Positions 1 through 8,348 of a stretch of DNA of 22,488 nucleotides are shown one piece after another (the first letter of the stretch is position 1; the number at the start of each line of letters is the position of its first letter). The stretch covers positions 1-22,488 of the forward strand of contig JAFGPZ010000191.1 in the NCBI GenBank assembly GCA_016935935.1. Reading direction: 5' to 3'. This DNA is from Deltaproteobacteria bacterium (GTDB lineage: Bacteria; Desulfobacterota; Syntrophia; Syntrophales; UBA2210). The notes beneath the pieces are model-generated. The model did no database searches, was not told the DNA's origin, and saw only the letters and a program-made list of their open reading frames with translations. The position numbers and the translations under genes are program-made.

Positions 1-214
1 GGAAGGCATTATTGCGCCGATCATACCCGACAGACAGGGCAAGCTCAAGCCGTTTACACGACCGGGGCTGGGGTTTGAGATCGATAAGTCGCTGTTGAAA
101 AAATATGGCAAACGTTTTTACCGGCTGACTGAAACCGGATTGAAATTCAAGGTTATCAGAGAAAAGGGTATCAAAAAAGCCCTCGATCTGAAAAAACGCA
201 AGGAAACTCAGTAG
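1..214 (+). CDS. Enolase-superfamily (mandelate racemase/muconate lactonizing enzyme) protein, C-terminal fragment
   Basis: The 5' part lies outside the window. The reading frame begins at base 2 and ends with TAG at 212-214, giving about 70 residues. The readable end contains RPGLGFEIDKSLLKKYG followed by a basic tail. The pattern 'PGLG(V/F)EID...Y' near the C-terminus is typical of mandelate racemase/muconate lactonizing enzymes, where it closes the barrel and contacts the capping domain. No catalytic residues are in the visible part, so the substrate cannot be stated. This is the only likely intact gene on the plus strand apart from the transposon region, and it converges on the minus-strand catabolic cluster. 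The family call rests on one short motif and is moderate; the existence of a coding end here is more secure. Confidence 0.55.
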   Translation, partial: EGIIAPIIPDRQGKLKPFTRPGLGFEIDKSLLKKYGKRFYRLTETGLKFKVIREKGIKKALDLKKRKETQ

Positions 215-382
215 ACTTTTCTATAATCTCTGCCTGTAAAACGGCCTTGACCCCAAGAGCTTATGTGTTTTTTGCACCGAACCAGCCTCGCCTGTAGCAT
301 CCGGCCCTGAACGTCATGGCCTCCACGGTTTTCGGCCAGTCAGGCAAACAATTTCGGTCATGTCAAAACATTTGTTTAGGGA
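215..382. other. Intergenic stretch without a recognisable gene
   Basis: Between the plus-strand gene end and the transposase remnant I see no open frame with a ribosome binding site and no convincing terminator hairpin. It may be further decayed insertion-sequence DNA. Confidence 0.4.
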
Positions 383-622
383 TTATGGTGGGTTAGCGAT
401 GCCCTGATAGTAGTTTTCATAAGTAAAGACTGTGAACAGAATCCTTTCCATGCTTGTCCAATCCTAGAAGACGCCCATCGGACGGGGGCGTCCTCTTACC
501 TCGACGAATTTGTGTTCGATGGTATTTGTTGTCCTGATATGAGTCCAGACACTGTAATCTTTAACCTTGAAGAAAGACAATATCTCTTCTTCATCAGCAA
601 AGAAGCATTGCACGGCCTTTGG
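383..622 (-). pseudogene. Remnant of an IS256-family transposase, C-terminal end
   Basis: Reading the minus strand in one frame from 622 down to the TAA at 383-385 gives about 80 codons that match the end of IS256-type (Mutator-like) transposases. The key stretch is WTHIRTTNTIEHKFVEVRGR, corresponding to the conserved R-T-T-N-x-I-E segment that carries the last catalytic glutamate. It is followed by RPRPMGVF and, after one in-frame TAG at 464-466, by SMERILFTVFTYENYYQG, the usual family C-terminus. A further TAA at 623-625 and loss of frame upstream show that the rest is gone. No terminal inverted repeats were recognised. It is a dead relic marking the left border of the catabolic cluster. 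Confidence 0.7.
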
Positions 623-753
623 TTAGGGATCTTTCCCTGTACGGCAGAATGATCCGATAGCTGATTGGGCTTTTCGGATGCCGGAAGCATGGCTGATCCT
701 TTGCTGATTATTTTTACACTTTGCCTATTCTATATGGCGTTATGTAACAATGA

Positions 754-1164
754 TTATTCGACAAAGTAAAAAGACGGTCGTGCCGCTGGCCCTGCTGAGT
801 ACTGATCTCCGGGGAATAGTTTATGCCCTAGTTTAACTTTTTTCCCAATCAGATCCATGTTGACCTTGTTGGGATTGACATCGATCAGGTTCCCCGCGAT
901 CCACGGCCCCTCATCGAGTTCGACCATGACGATGGTGTAGGGAGCCTCGCACTCGCGGCCCTGGGGAGCAACAAAGGTCTGGGTGAAGGTCACTATGGTT
1001 CCCTCGCCTGTCATCTCGACAATGTTGAGATCCGTGCTGGTGCACTCCTGACAAGTCATCTTCGGCGGACACGTATAGGAGCCGCACTCGTTGCACTTCA
1101 GCCCTAAAAGAGTATTCTTCTGAAGTGCATTACTGTATGTTGCGAAATCCAGTTTATAATCCAT
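754..1164 (-). CDS. DUF35 (zinc ribbon plus OB-fold) acyl-CoA-binding partner protein of a thiolase
   Basis: A protein of about 136 residues with an N-terminal rubredoxin-like zinc ribbon (CNEC near residue 25, CQEC about 15 residues later) followed by an OB-fold (TGEGTIVTFTQTFVAP... to ...ARPSFYFVE). This is the DUF35/ChsH2-C/BbsA type. Proteins of this family are partners of SCP2-type thiolases or aldolases (for example BbsA with BbsB) and help hold the CoA substrate; that role is family knowledge. Two ATGs compete. The one at 1162-1164 has GGAG six bases upstream, whereas the one at 1168-1170 directly abuts that motif, so I chose the inner start; the longer form adds two residues. It follows the thiolase gene with a gap of about 20 bases and is the last gene of the minus-strand series. 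Confidence 0.88.
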   Translation of the reverse strand: MDYKLDFATYSNALQKNTLLGLKCNECGSYTCPPKMTCQECTSTDLNIVEMTGEGTIVTFTQTFVAPQGRECEAPYTIVMVELDEGPWIAGNLIDVNPNKVNMDLIGKKVKLGHKLFPGDQYSAGPAARPSFYFVE

Positions 1165-1187
1165 GAGCATCTCCTTCCTTACGGTAA

Positions 1188-2363
1188 TCAGTCGTTTCTG
1201 AGAACGAGATTGACGATAACGCCATCGCCTCCGAGTGTATCCACAAGCCCGATTTTGGCCCCTTCGACCTGCCTGTCCTGCTCAATCAGTTCACCCCGTA
1301 ACTGAAGGCAAACCTCGTAGACTTGCGAAGCGCCTGTAGCTCCGATAGGGTGGCCCTTGCACTTCAGTCCCCCTGAAATGTTGATGGGAATTTTACCTTC
1401 GCGCTTTGAATCGCCCCGTTCCCAGAGCTCTCCCCCCCTGCCGTAGTCAGCAAAACCGAGACTCTCGACCGCGATAATACTAGCGATACTGAAGCAGTCG
1501 TGGAGTTCACAAATATCAATATCCTCTGGTCCCACGCCTGACATGTCGTAGGCCTGCTTAACGGCCACTTCCCGAGCCCGTAACCGGGGCAGGTACTTGT
1601 ACTGGGCACTCATCTTTCCCGATGATGCCTGTCCGACGCCGGCGATGTAGACCGGCTTGTCGGTGAGCTTTTTGGCAACATCTCCCGATGCCAGCACTAT
1701 TGCAGCGGCCCCGTCGGAGAAGGGACAGCAGTCGAGCAACTGCAGGGGAGAGGTCACCATGAAGCCGTTCAATACTTTGTCGACCGTTATCTCGTTCTGG
1801 AACTGGGCATTCGGGTTTCGTGCGCCGTAGTAGTGCGACTGCACAGATACCTGTGCCATCTGCTCCTTAAGCTTCTCCAGTGGTACTCCGTACTTACTTG
1901 AGTACAGGTGAGCAAGCATGCCGAAAAATGCAGGGAAAGTAAATCCAGCCGGATATTCATAGCGCCCGTCACCAAACATGGCAAAGGTTCTCGTTGCCAG
2001 GGGTGTTCCCATGGCCGTCGCCTTCTCGGTACCGCCGGCCAACACGATATCGTAAAATCCCGAGGCGACCCACATGTAGGCATCCCGGATCGCCATCGTC
2101 GCGGAGGCACAAGCCCCCTCGAATCGACTGGCCGGTACGTGAAAGCAGCCGATATCATCGGCGAGATAGGACTGCACCATTCCTTGGCCTTCCGAAAAGT
2201 CACCTAGCACATTACCGCAGTAAATGGCCTGGATGGCCTGTGGTCTCAAATTTGACGAAGTAATGGCGTCCATCGACGCCTCGGCAAGCATTTCCACTCC
2301 CGTCCTCGGGGAGTTGAACATGAATTTCGTATGACCTGTACCAACCACTGCTACTCTTCTCAT
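1188..2363 (-). CDS. SCP2-type thiolase (acyl-CoA acetyltransferase-like), module A
   Basis: A 391-residue protein of the SCP2/archaeal-type thiolase family, likely doing the final thiolytic (or retro-aldol) carbon-carbon cleavage of a 3-oxoacyl-CoA. The nucleophile is C85 in FEGACASA. The second active-site element is ELHDCF (H288, C290), and the C-terminal histidine is H338 in GGLKCKGHPIGATG. The length is normal for the family. The start ATG at 2361-2363 is preceded by AAAGGAGGAAAAC, a strong ribosome binding site. The DUF35 gene follows at once, so the two probably form a BbsAB- or Ltp2-like complex. Some DUF35-associated members are aldolases rather than thiolases, and sequence alone does not settle which this is. 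Together with the dehydrogenase, crotonase and SDR upstream it completes one beta-oxidation set. Confidence 0.9.
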   Translation of the reverse strand: MRRVAVVGTGHTKFMFNSPRTGVEMLAEASMDAITSSNLRPQAIQAIYCGNVLGDFSEGQGMVQSYLADDIGCFHVPASRFEGACASATMAIRDAYMWVASGFYDIVLAGGTEKATAMGTPLATRTFAMFGDGRYEYPAGFTFPAFFGMLAHLYSSKYGVPLEKLKEQMAQVSVQSHYYGARNPNAQFQNEITVDKVLNGFMVTSPLQLLDCCPFSDGAAAIVLASGDVAKKLTDKPVYIAGVGQASSGKMSAQYKYLPRLRAREVAVKQAYDMSGVGPEDIDICELHDCFSIASIIAVESLGFADYGRGGELWERGDSKREGKIPINISGGLKCKGHPIGATGASQVYEVCLQLRGELIEQDRQVEGAKIGLVDTLGGDGVIVNLVLRND

Positions 2364-2686
2364 GTTTTCCTCCTTTGTTACCAGCTCATGTTTTCAAAAC
2401 TCTCAGAGTTAGCTCCTGTCGCTCTACACAGGATGTGCGATCATCAAACCGATGACAGAGGTCACGGAAACAGTTACGAATTGACACATTCCCCCGACAC
2501 TCTCACCCTTCTGGTTTTTCAATATCCAGTTTTACGTAACGAACCCGCCGCCATCCCCCATATAAGTCCTTAAAGTGTTCCTCGCATGTGCCGCGCCCTA
2601 GAGGACTTAGTCGATAGGATATAGTTCTGTATTACATCTCCAGGAGGTGCTTCTGCAACAATAAACAATGTAAATACAGACAGTTA
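2364..2686. other. 323-base intergenic gap between thiolase and acyl-CoA dehydrogenase
   Basis: No gene was seen on either strand. The open frame across 2331-2573 on the plus strand overlaps the thiolase start and shows no protein-like features. The only structure noticed is an imperfect inverted repeat next to the dehydrogenase stop (2626-2680). A separate promoter for the thiolase-DUF35 pair could lie here, but none was convincingly recognised. Confidence 0.4.
2626..2680. repeat. Imperfect inverted repeat downstream of acyl-CoA dehydrogenase
   Basis: TCTGTATTACAT (2626-2637) and ATGTAAATACAGA (2668-2680) are complementary over 12 bases with one bulged base, separated by 30 bases. It sits six bases beyond the stop codon of the minus-strand dehydrogenase. 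It is AT-rich and has no T-run, so it is not a classical terminator. It could be an mRNA 3' structure or a protein-binding site. Confidence 0.4.
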
Positions 2687-3832
2687 TTAATGCAAATTTC
2701 GCGCGATGACGAGACGCTGAACCTCAGACGTTCCCTCGACGATCTGCAGGATCTTGCTCGACCGGTAGTAGCGAGAGACGGCGTACTCATCCATGAACCC
2801 ATAACCCCCATGGATCTGGAAGGCATCGCTGGCGACCTTCTCACACATCTCCGAGGCGAACAGCTTGGCATAGGCTGCCTCCATGGTGTGAGGGATACCG
2901 TTATCTTTCATCCAGGCCGCCTTGAGTACCATATTTCTTGCCAGTTCAATATTCATGGCCATATCTGCAATCTTGAAAGACACTGTCTGGAAGCTGTAGA
3001 TCGGTTTCTTGAACTGTATCCGTTCCCTGGCATACTTCAGTGATGCCTCGAGACAGGCCTGGGCCAGACCAACAGCACAAGCCCCGATGCTGATGCGACC
3101 GGTCTCCAGCACTGCAAGATGCTGCGAAAACCCCTTCCCCGGTTCACCCAGAAAGTTGTCCTTGGGAATGCGGCAATCCTCAAAAACACACTCATTCGTG
3201 GCAAAGTGATGCCACGACATCTTTTCATATCGTTTCCCGAGGTTGAACCCGGGAGCGTCTTTCGGTATTATAAAGGTATCGATCGATGGTCTTTTCCCGT
3301 TGCCACCACCCATGGTGGCAGCAGTAACGATCAAAATCGATGCATTATCGAATCCGATGTTCGAGATAAACTGTTTTGTCCCGTTTATGACCCACTCGTC
3401 ACCATCGAGAACCGCCGTGGTCTTGGTAGCGCCGGCATCGGACCCAGCCCCCGGTTCGGTCAGCCCAAATGCACCGAGAGTCTTCCCCTGGACCATATCG
3501 ATCATCCACGTCTGTTTCTGTTCCTCGGTACCGAACTCGTTCAACTCCCCAGTGATTATATTCGTTACATCGAGTAGGGCACCCAAGGTAACGTCTCCAC
3601 GGGCCATCTCTTCAATGCAGACATGCATTCCCACCCAGTCGCCACCGCTGCCCCCGTACTTTTCCGGAAACGGAATCCCCATCATCCCCAGTTCACCCAT
3701 CTGTGCCATGACGTGATATGGATACTCTCCCGTCCTGTCCCACTCTCCCACGTATGGAATGACATTCTCGTCCACAAACTTGCGTGTCATGTCTCTGATC
3801 ATTTGATTTTCTTCAGAAAGTGCAAAATTCAT
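2687..3832 (-). CDS. Acyl-CoA dehydrogenase (short/medium-chain type), module A
   Basis: A 381-residue flavoprotein that would oxidise acyl-CoA to trans-2-enoyl-CoA and pass electrons to an electron-transfer flavoprotein. It has the three usual domains: an N-terminal helical domain (1-120), a beta domain with the FAD/substrate motif FGLTEPGAGSD (about 122-132) and WVINGTKQFISN (147-158), and a C-terminal helical domain with QIHGGYGF (about 339-346). The catalytic base is E366 in QIVEGTSE, the MCAD/SCAD position. The start ATG at 3830-3832 follows AAAGGAGAAGAAA. The crotonase gene lies 62 bases upstream in the same direction. Chain-length specificity cannot be read from the sequence. It differs from the second dehydrogenase in this window, which carries its base elsewhere. 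Confidence 0.92.
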   Translation of the reverse strand: MNFALSEENQMIRDMTRKFVDENVIPYVGEWDRTGEYPYHVMAQMGELGMMGIPFPEKYGGSGGDWVGMHVCIEEMARGDVTLGALLDVTNIITGELNEFGTEEQKQTWMIDMVQGKTLGAFGLTEPGAGSDAGATKTTAVLDGDEWVINGTKQFISNIGFDNASILIVTAATMGGGNGKRPSIDTFIIPKDAPGFNLGKRYEKMSWHHFATNECVFEDCRIPKDNFLGEPGKGFSQHLAVLETGRISIGACAVGLAQACLEASLKYARERIQFKKPIYSFQTVSFKIADMAMNIELARNMVLKAAWMKDNGIPHTMEAAYAKLFASEMCEKVASDAFQIHGGYGFMDEYAVSRYYRSSKILQIVEGTSEVQRLVIARNLH

Positions 3833-3856
3833 TTTCTTCTCCTTTTTTCAATGTTG

Positions 3857-3874
3857 TGCAGGAAAAAACCTGCA
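3857..3874. repeat. Small hairpin between crotonase and dehydrogenase genes
   Basis: TGCAGG and CCTGCA form a 6-bp stem around a loop of six A in the 62-base gap between the two genes. It may be a processing or mild attenuation site, or chance; there is no adjacent U-tract on the minus strand. Confidence 0.25.
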
Positions 3875-3894
3875 GTCGTTTCGTGCGGGTATAT

Positions 3895-4674
3895 TTACCG
3901 GTCTTTGAAGACCGGTTTTCGCTTCTCCATAAAGGCATTCGTTCCCTCTTTCTGGTCCTCCGTCGAAAAGAGGATTTCGAAACAACGCGCTTCATAGGCG
4001 ATGGCCGAGTTCATGTCCATACTCATCCCGCCATTGACGGCGAGTTTGGTCGCTCTGACGGCAATACCGGGTTGACGGGCAATCTTCTTCGCCATCGTGC
4101 GCGCCTCGTCCATAAGCGCCTCCACGGGCACCACTTTATTCACCAGGCCGAGGCGATAAGCCTCGTGGGCATCTATCGTGTCGCCGGTGTAGAGGAGCTC
4201 TTTTGCCTTGGCGACACCTATAAGGCGGGGCAGTCGCTGGGTCCCGCCGCCGCCCGGGATAACGCCGATTTTTATTTCGGGCTGTCCGAAGATAGCATTC
4301 TCGGCCGCTATTCTGAGGTCGCAACACATACTCAGTTCACACCCGCCACCCAGGGCAAGGCCACCGATCGCGGCAATCACCGGTCTGTCGAGCTCTTCGA
4401 TCCGGTGAAACGCCTCTATATCCCTAACGAATTCATACGCCGCCGCAGGTGTCTCGATACCGCTGACCTCCGAAATGTCGGCACCGGCCGCAAAAAAATT
4501 GTCACTTCCCGCAATAATCACCACTTTCACGTCATCATCCCATTTAATCGCGGAAAATACGTGATCCAATTCCTTGAACATTTCGAAATTCAAAGCGTTA
4601 TACGCCTTAGGCCGATTCAGTGTGATCGTGACGATTCCGTCGGTTTTCACGTAGAGAATCGTATTATATTCCAT
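3895..4674 (-). CDS. Enoyl-CoA hydratase (crotonase family), module A
   Basis: A 259-residue crotonase that would hydrate trans-2-enoyl-CoA to (S)-3-hydroxyacyl-CoA. The oxyanion-hole segment FAAGADISE (about 61-69) and GLALGGGCELSMCCD (about 105-119) are intact. Both catalytic glutamates are present: E113 in GGCEL and E133 in GQPEIKIGVIPGGGGTQ. Having both argues for a hydratase rather than an isomerase or decarboxylase. The length is that of a single-domain crotonase. The start ATG at 4672-4674 follows GAAAGGAAGAAGAA. The gene lies between the acyl-CoA dehydrogenase (downstream) and an HSD10-like dehydrogenase (upstream), which are its metabolic neighbours in beta-oxidation. A long plus-strand open frame covering it is only its antisense shadow. 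Confidence 0.93.
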   Translation of the reverse strand: MEYNTILYVKTDGIVTITLNRPKAYNALNFEMFKELDHVFSAIKWDDDVKVVIIAGSDNFFAAGADISEVSGIETPAAAYEFVRDIEAFHRIEELDRPVIAAIGGLALGGGCELSMCCDLRIAAENAIFGQPEIKIGVIPGGGGTQRLPRLIGVAKAKELLYTGDTIDAHEAYRLGLVNKVVPVEALMDEARTMAKKIARQPGIAVRATKLAVNGGMSMDMNSAIAYEARCFEILFSTEDQKEGTNAFMEKRKPVFKDR

Positions 4675-4792
4675 TTCTTCTTCCTTTCGATGGTAGTGTC
4701 GATATCAAATGGCGATGCCTGAATGACTGATTGTCGCGGTATATGCCTTCTTAGAACGAACTACCGCCGGGCATATCCCCCTCCACCCACCT

Positions 4793-5560
4793 CTACTTCG
4801 CCGCCATCCTGATAGCACCATCAAGCCGTATTACTTCGCCGTTGAGCATAGGATTTTCGATAATGTGCTGCACCAGCTGCGCGTACTCGGCGGGTTCTCC
4901 GAGGCGCGGCGGAAACGGCACCATCTTGCCCAAGGCTTCGCGCACCGGCTCCGGCAATGCCGCCAGCATGGGAGTATTAAACAGACCAGGGGCGATGGTC
5001 ATGACCCTGATCCCATAGTTGGCACATTCTCTGGCAATGGGAAGGGTCATCCCAGCGACACCCGCCTTTGAGGCACTGTAGGCAACCTGCCCTATCTGAC
5101 CGTCAAAGGCGGCCGCCGAGGCCGTGTTGACAATCACCCCTTTCTCACCTTCATCATTCGGATCGTTTTTTACCATCTGCTCCGCAGCCAGTCGTATGAT
5201 GTTCACCGTACCGACCAGGTTGACCTGAATGACCTTGTTGAAATGACCAAGATTCAATGGGCCTTTTTTACTCAGAATTTTGCCCGCATCGGCCACGCCG
5301 GCACAGTTGACGGCCACATTGATACCACCGAACTGTGTCACTGTTGCATCGATTGCCGCCTGGGTACTTTCTTCGCTGGTAATGTCCGTAGTGATGAAGA
5401 TGACCCGATCTCCCATTTCTTTCGCCAGGGCTTTACCCCGTTCCACCTGCAGATCGAAAATAGCAACCTTTGTCCCATAACCTGCCAACTTACGGATACA
5501 GGCTTCACCCAGACCTGATGCACCTCCGGAAACAACGGCAATACAATCTTTTATATTCAT
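4793..5560 (-). CDS. 3-hydroxyacyl-CoA dehydrogenase type 2-like SDR (HSD10 family)
   Basis: A 255-residue short-chain dehydrogenase. The nucleotide site is SGGASGLG (11-18) with D36 after the second strand, which favours NAD. The catalytic residues are S148 (NTASAAAF), Y161 and K165 (AYSASKAG). The C-terminus [20 protein letters not shown] followed by [14 protein letters not shown] is strikingly like HSD17B10, the mitochondrial 3-hydroxyacyl-CoA and 2-methyl-3-hydroxybutyryl-CoA dehydrogenase. It would therefore oxidise (S)-3-hydroxyacyl-CoA, possibly with a 2-methyl branch. The start has AAAGGAGAG about six bases upstream. The stop is TAG. It precedes the crotonase by about 118 bases in the same orientation and belongs to module A. 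The family call is firm; the methyl-branch preference is inference. Confidence 0.9.
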   Translation of the reverse strand: MNIKDCIAVVSGGASGLGEACIRKLAGYGTKVAIFDLQVERGKALAKEMGDRVIFITTDITSEESTQAAIDATVTQFGGINVAVNCAGVADAGKILSKKGPLNLGHFNKVIQVNLVGTVNIIRLAAEQMVKNDPNDEGEKGVIVNTASAAAFDGQIGQVAYSASKAGVAGMTLPIARECANYGIRVMTIAPGLFNTPMLAALPEPVREALGKMVPFPPRLGEPAEYAQLVQHIIENPMLNGEVIRLDGAIRMAAK

Positions 5561-5697
5561 ATAACTCTCCTTTCATTGATGATATTTTCCCGCTTCCATG
5601 TCTTTTCAGAATCCCCGTGAGACATTATCAGAAAAAACGCATTGTCTCTGGAAAATGATCAGCCTTCCAAATAGACACCATCGACCGCTATAATGAT

Positions 5698-6261
5698 TTA
5701 TCTGATCCACGGCTTCCCGGCAGGAAGTATATCTCTTTCGAACACGTCGCCCAAAACTATATGTGCCATAGTATACCAAGCAAGAAGTGCGCATAGCATA
5801 AGATCATACCCCGCGATTTTCGTTAAGTGCGGATACCCAAAATGCGCCAAATCCAAGAGAATAAACCCAATGAACAAAGTGGTAAATGTCAATGCTAGGG
5901 CACTATTGATCCTCGTAGATCCGACCCACATAACCCCCGTATAGAGGGTATAAGCTATTAAAAAACACCCCACGTCGGTGGTGCTTGATTTGTATATACC
6001 AAAGTGATTACCAAGAAATATCAGACTCAAAGCAATCCAGAAACAACCGTAGGCCGTAAATGCGCAGTAGCCAAAGTTATTTCCCGTTCTCATCTCCTGA
6101 AACCCCGCTATCAGTTGAGCTAAGCCACCAAAAATCAGACCAACGGCCACCACCGGTCCAACACCACACCATCCAACATTGTGAAACTGCAACACCATTG
6201 TCGTCAATCCGAATCCTGCCAATCCAACCACCGCGGGGTTTCCCATTTTATTCTCAGGCAT
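5698..6261 (-). CDS. GPR1/FUN34/YaaH (SatP-type) acetate/succinate transporter
   Basis: A 187-residue membrane protein with about six hydrophobic segments. It carries the family signature near the N-terminus, NPAVVGLAGFGLTT (compare NPAPLGL). Members transport acetate, succinate or related short monocarboxylates across the inner membrane, probably by proton coupling; this is family knowledge. The start follows GTAAGGAGTTTGAA. The gene begins 15 bases after the stop of the CoA synthetase gene, so both are probably on one transcript: uptake of a short acid followed by its activation. The length matches bacterial SatP proteins. Which acid is carried cannot be said. Confidence 0.88.
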   Translation of the reverse strand: MPENKMGNPAVVGLAGFGLTTMVLQFHNVGWCGVGPVVAVGLIFGGLAQLIAGFQEMRTGNNFGYCAFTAYGCFWIALSLIFLGNHFGIYKSSTTDVGCFLIAYTLYTGVMWVGSTRINSALALTFTTLFIGFILLDLAHFGYPHLTKIAGYDLMLCALLAWYTMAHIVLGDVFERDILPAGKPWIR

Positions 6262-6276
6262 TTCAAACTCCTTACT

Positions 6277-8187
6277 CTATTTTTCTTTCTGTGTTCCATA
6301 TCCAATTGTTTTTGCCGCATCTGTGATAACATTAAGGACCGCACGATCTTCAATTGTCGAAGGAACGGCATACTCTTCACCGTTTGCAATCTTACGCATC
6401 GTAGATCTCAGAACCTTTCCTGACCTCGTTTTTGGAAGGGCTTTAACGATTGCACACTCTCTAAAGCACGCCAATGCCCCCAACTCGGAGCGAACCATCC
6501 GAACTAACTCACTTGTGATATCGTCCTGATCGCCTTTTGTTCCCGCTTTTAAAACGGCAAACCCGATAGGGACTTCTCCCTTGAGCTGATCTTTGACACC
6601 GATAACGGCGCCCTCGGCAATGTCCTTGTGTTTCGATATAATCTCTTCCATGGCCCCCGTAGAAAGACGATGCCCCGCAACATTTATAACATCATCAATG
6701 CGTCCCATAATAAAAAGATAACCGTCATCGTCGATATAGCCGCCGTCACCCGTTACATAGTAACCAGGAATTTCTGTTACATATTCTAGAAACCGTTTGT
6801 CATCGTGCCACAGTGTGGGCAGACATCCTGGAGGCAGGGGAAGCTTAACGGCAACAATGCCGTCCTGACCACGATTGATTTGATACCCTTCGTTATCAAT
6901 AATCTGGACATTATAGCCGGGAACGGCCTTCGTCGGTGATCCAGGCTTTATAGGAAATTGTTCGATCCCCATACAGTTTGCCGCGATGGGCCAGCCTGTC
7001 TCCGTCTGCCACCAGTGGTCGATCACTGGTAATCCGAGGATATCAGTAGCCCAGTGATAGGTATCCGGATCAAGCCTCTCACCTGCGAGAAATAGATATT
7101 TCAGACTCCCTATGTCATATTTTTTTAGGTATTCCGCCTTGGGATCTTCCTTTTTGATGGCACGAAACGCCGTGGGTGCAGTAAAAAGAACCGATACATT
7201 ATGCTCGGAGATTACACGCCAGAATGCTCCCGGATCCGGGGTACCCACTGGTTTGCCCTCATAAAGCACTGTCGTGCATCCACTCAAAAGGGGAGCATAC
7301 ACGATATAGGAGTGCCCCACTACCCAGCCAACATCAGATGCCGCCCAGTAGACATCTCCCGGTTTGACACCGTAGATGTATTTCATGGACCACTTCAGGG
7401 CAACAGCATGCCCCCCATTGTCGCGCATGACACCCTTCGGCTTCCCTGTGGTCCCAGAAGTATACAGGATATAGAGCGGATCGGTAGCCGAAACGCTGAC
7501 ACATTCAACAGGCACCGCCGTTTGCATGACTCCATCCCAGTCATAATCATAGTCCGGTCGTAAATTCGCAAGTACCTGCGGTCGCTGGTAGACAATGCAT
7601 TTCTCCGGTTTATGACGAGCAATATTGATTGCCTCGTCTAAAAGAGGCTTGTAGGGAATGACCTTCTTTCCTTCAATACCACAGGAGGCGGATACAATGA
7701 CTTTCGGTTTCGCATCGTCGACACGGATGGCAAGCTCATTCGGAGCAAAACCTCCAAAAACGACGGAATGGACAGCACCAATTCTCGCACAGGCAAGCAT
7801 AGCCACCACCGCTTCAGGAATCATGGGCATATAAATTATAACCGTATCCTCCTTCTCAACACCAAGAGCACTGAGAATGCCAGCAAACTTTGCTACCGAT
7901 TCAAGAAGTTCCTTATAAGTGATTCTACGAATTGTGCTTGTTACGGGACAGTCATAGATAATGGCCGCCTGGTCACCTCGACCATTCTCGACATGGTAAT
8001 CCAGGGCATTATAGCATGTGTTCAGCTCTCCACCTGAAAACCACTTATAAAATGGCTTTCTGCTCTCATCGATGACGGTGTCCCACTTCCTCGTCCAATG
8101 AATCTCTGCTGCTGCTTCCGCCCAGAAAATATCGGGCTCGTTAATGGATTGTGCATACAAATCTTCGTATTTTAAATTGATCTTCAT
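6277..8187 (-). CDS. prpE: Propionate (or acetate)-CoA ligase, PrpE-like, AMP-forming
   Basis: A 636-residue acyl-adenylate enzyme that would make propionyl- or acetyl-CoA from the acid, ATP and CoA. The N-terminus has the ACS-type region with FYKWFSGGELNTCYNALDYH (about 46-65), a form characteristic of PrpE/ACSS3 more than of Acs. The P-loop is LYTSGTTGKPKG (241-252), followed by MRDNGGHAVALKW. VGWVVGHSYIVYAPLL and WWQTETGWPI are also conserved. The acetylatable catalytic lysine is K591 in PKTRSGKVLRSTMRK. The start ATG at 8185-8187 follows ATGGAGGATTT. The SatP-like permease follows after 15 bases. About 160-250 bases upstream lie a perfect inverted repeat (8349-8379) and one copy of a direct repeat (8389-8439), candidate control sites. 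PrpE is my preferred call; acetate use is also possible. Confidence 0.88.
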   Translation of the reverse strand: MKINLKYEDLYAQSINEPDIFWAEAAAEIHWTRKWDTVIDESRKPFYKWFSGGELNTCYNALDYHVENGRGDQAAIIYDCPVTSTIRRITYKELLESVAKFAGILSALGVEKEDTVIIYMPMIPEAVVAMLACARIGAVHSVVFGGFAPNELAIRVDDAKPKVIVSASCGIEGKKVIPYKPLLDEAINIARHKPEKCIVYQRPQVLANLRPDYDYDWDGVMQTAVPVECVSVSATDPLYILYTSGTTGKPKGVMRDNGGHAVALKWSMKYIYGVKPGDVYWAASDVGWVVGHSYIVYAPLLSGCTTVLYEGKPVGTPDPGAFWRVISEHNVSVLFTAPTAFRAIKKEDPKAEYLKKYDIGSLKYLFLAGERLDPDTYHWATDILGLPVIDHWWQTETGWPIAANCMGIEQFPIKPGSPTKAVPGYNVQIIDNEGYQINRGQDGIVAVKLPLPPGCLPTLWHDDKRFLEYVTEIPGYYVTGDGGYIDDDGYLFIMGRIDDVINVAGHRLSTGAMEEIISKHKDIAEGAVIGVKDQLKGEVPIGFAVLKAGTKGDQDDITSELVRMVRSELGALACFRECAIVKALPKTRSGKVLRSTMRKIANGEEYAVPSTIEDRAVLNVITDAAKTIGYGTQKEK

Positions 8188-8348
8188 AAATCCTCCATTA
8201 TCATTTGGTTATATTTAAAATGTATTTTTTATCTTCCCGTTATTTCCAAAAAATTGGACTATAATTTCAATTGCTCTTGATGCGTAAATTTCTCTTGAAC
8301 GTAGGGGAGATATAAAATACATCTAATCCCCGACCGAGAGGGTAAAGA

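Noticed and set aside
3820..4722. 300-codon open frame on the plus strand
   Set aside because: It is antisense to the clearly coding crotonase, has no ribosome binding site or recognisable motif, and reflects codon bias of the real gene.
754..5560. A bbs-type (benzylsuccinate) operon in the strict sense
   Set aside because: DUF35, thiolase, dehydrogenase, hydratase and SDR are present in a similar set, but the paired CoA-transferase and the two-subunit SDR are missing, and the SDR is clearly HSD10-like.
5619..5648. GAGACA...TGTCTC inverted repeat between the SDR and the permease
   Set aside because: The six-base arms are 18 bases apart in an AT-rich gap; this is too weak to separate from chance.
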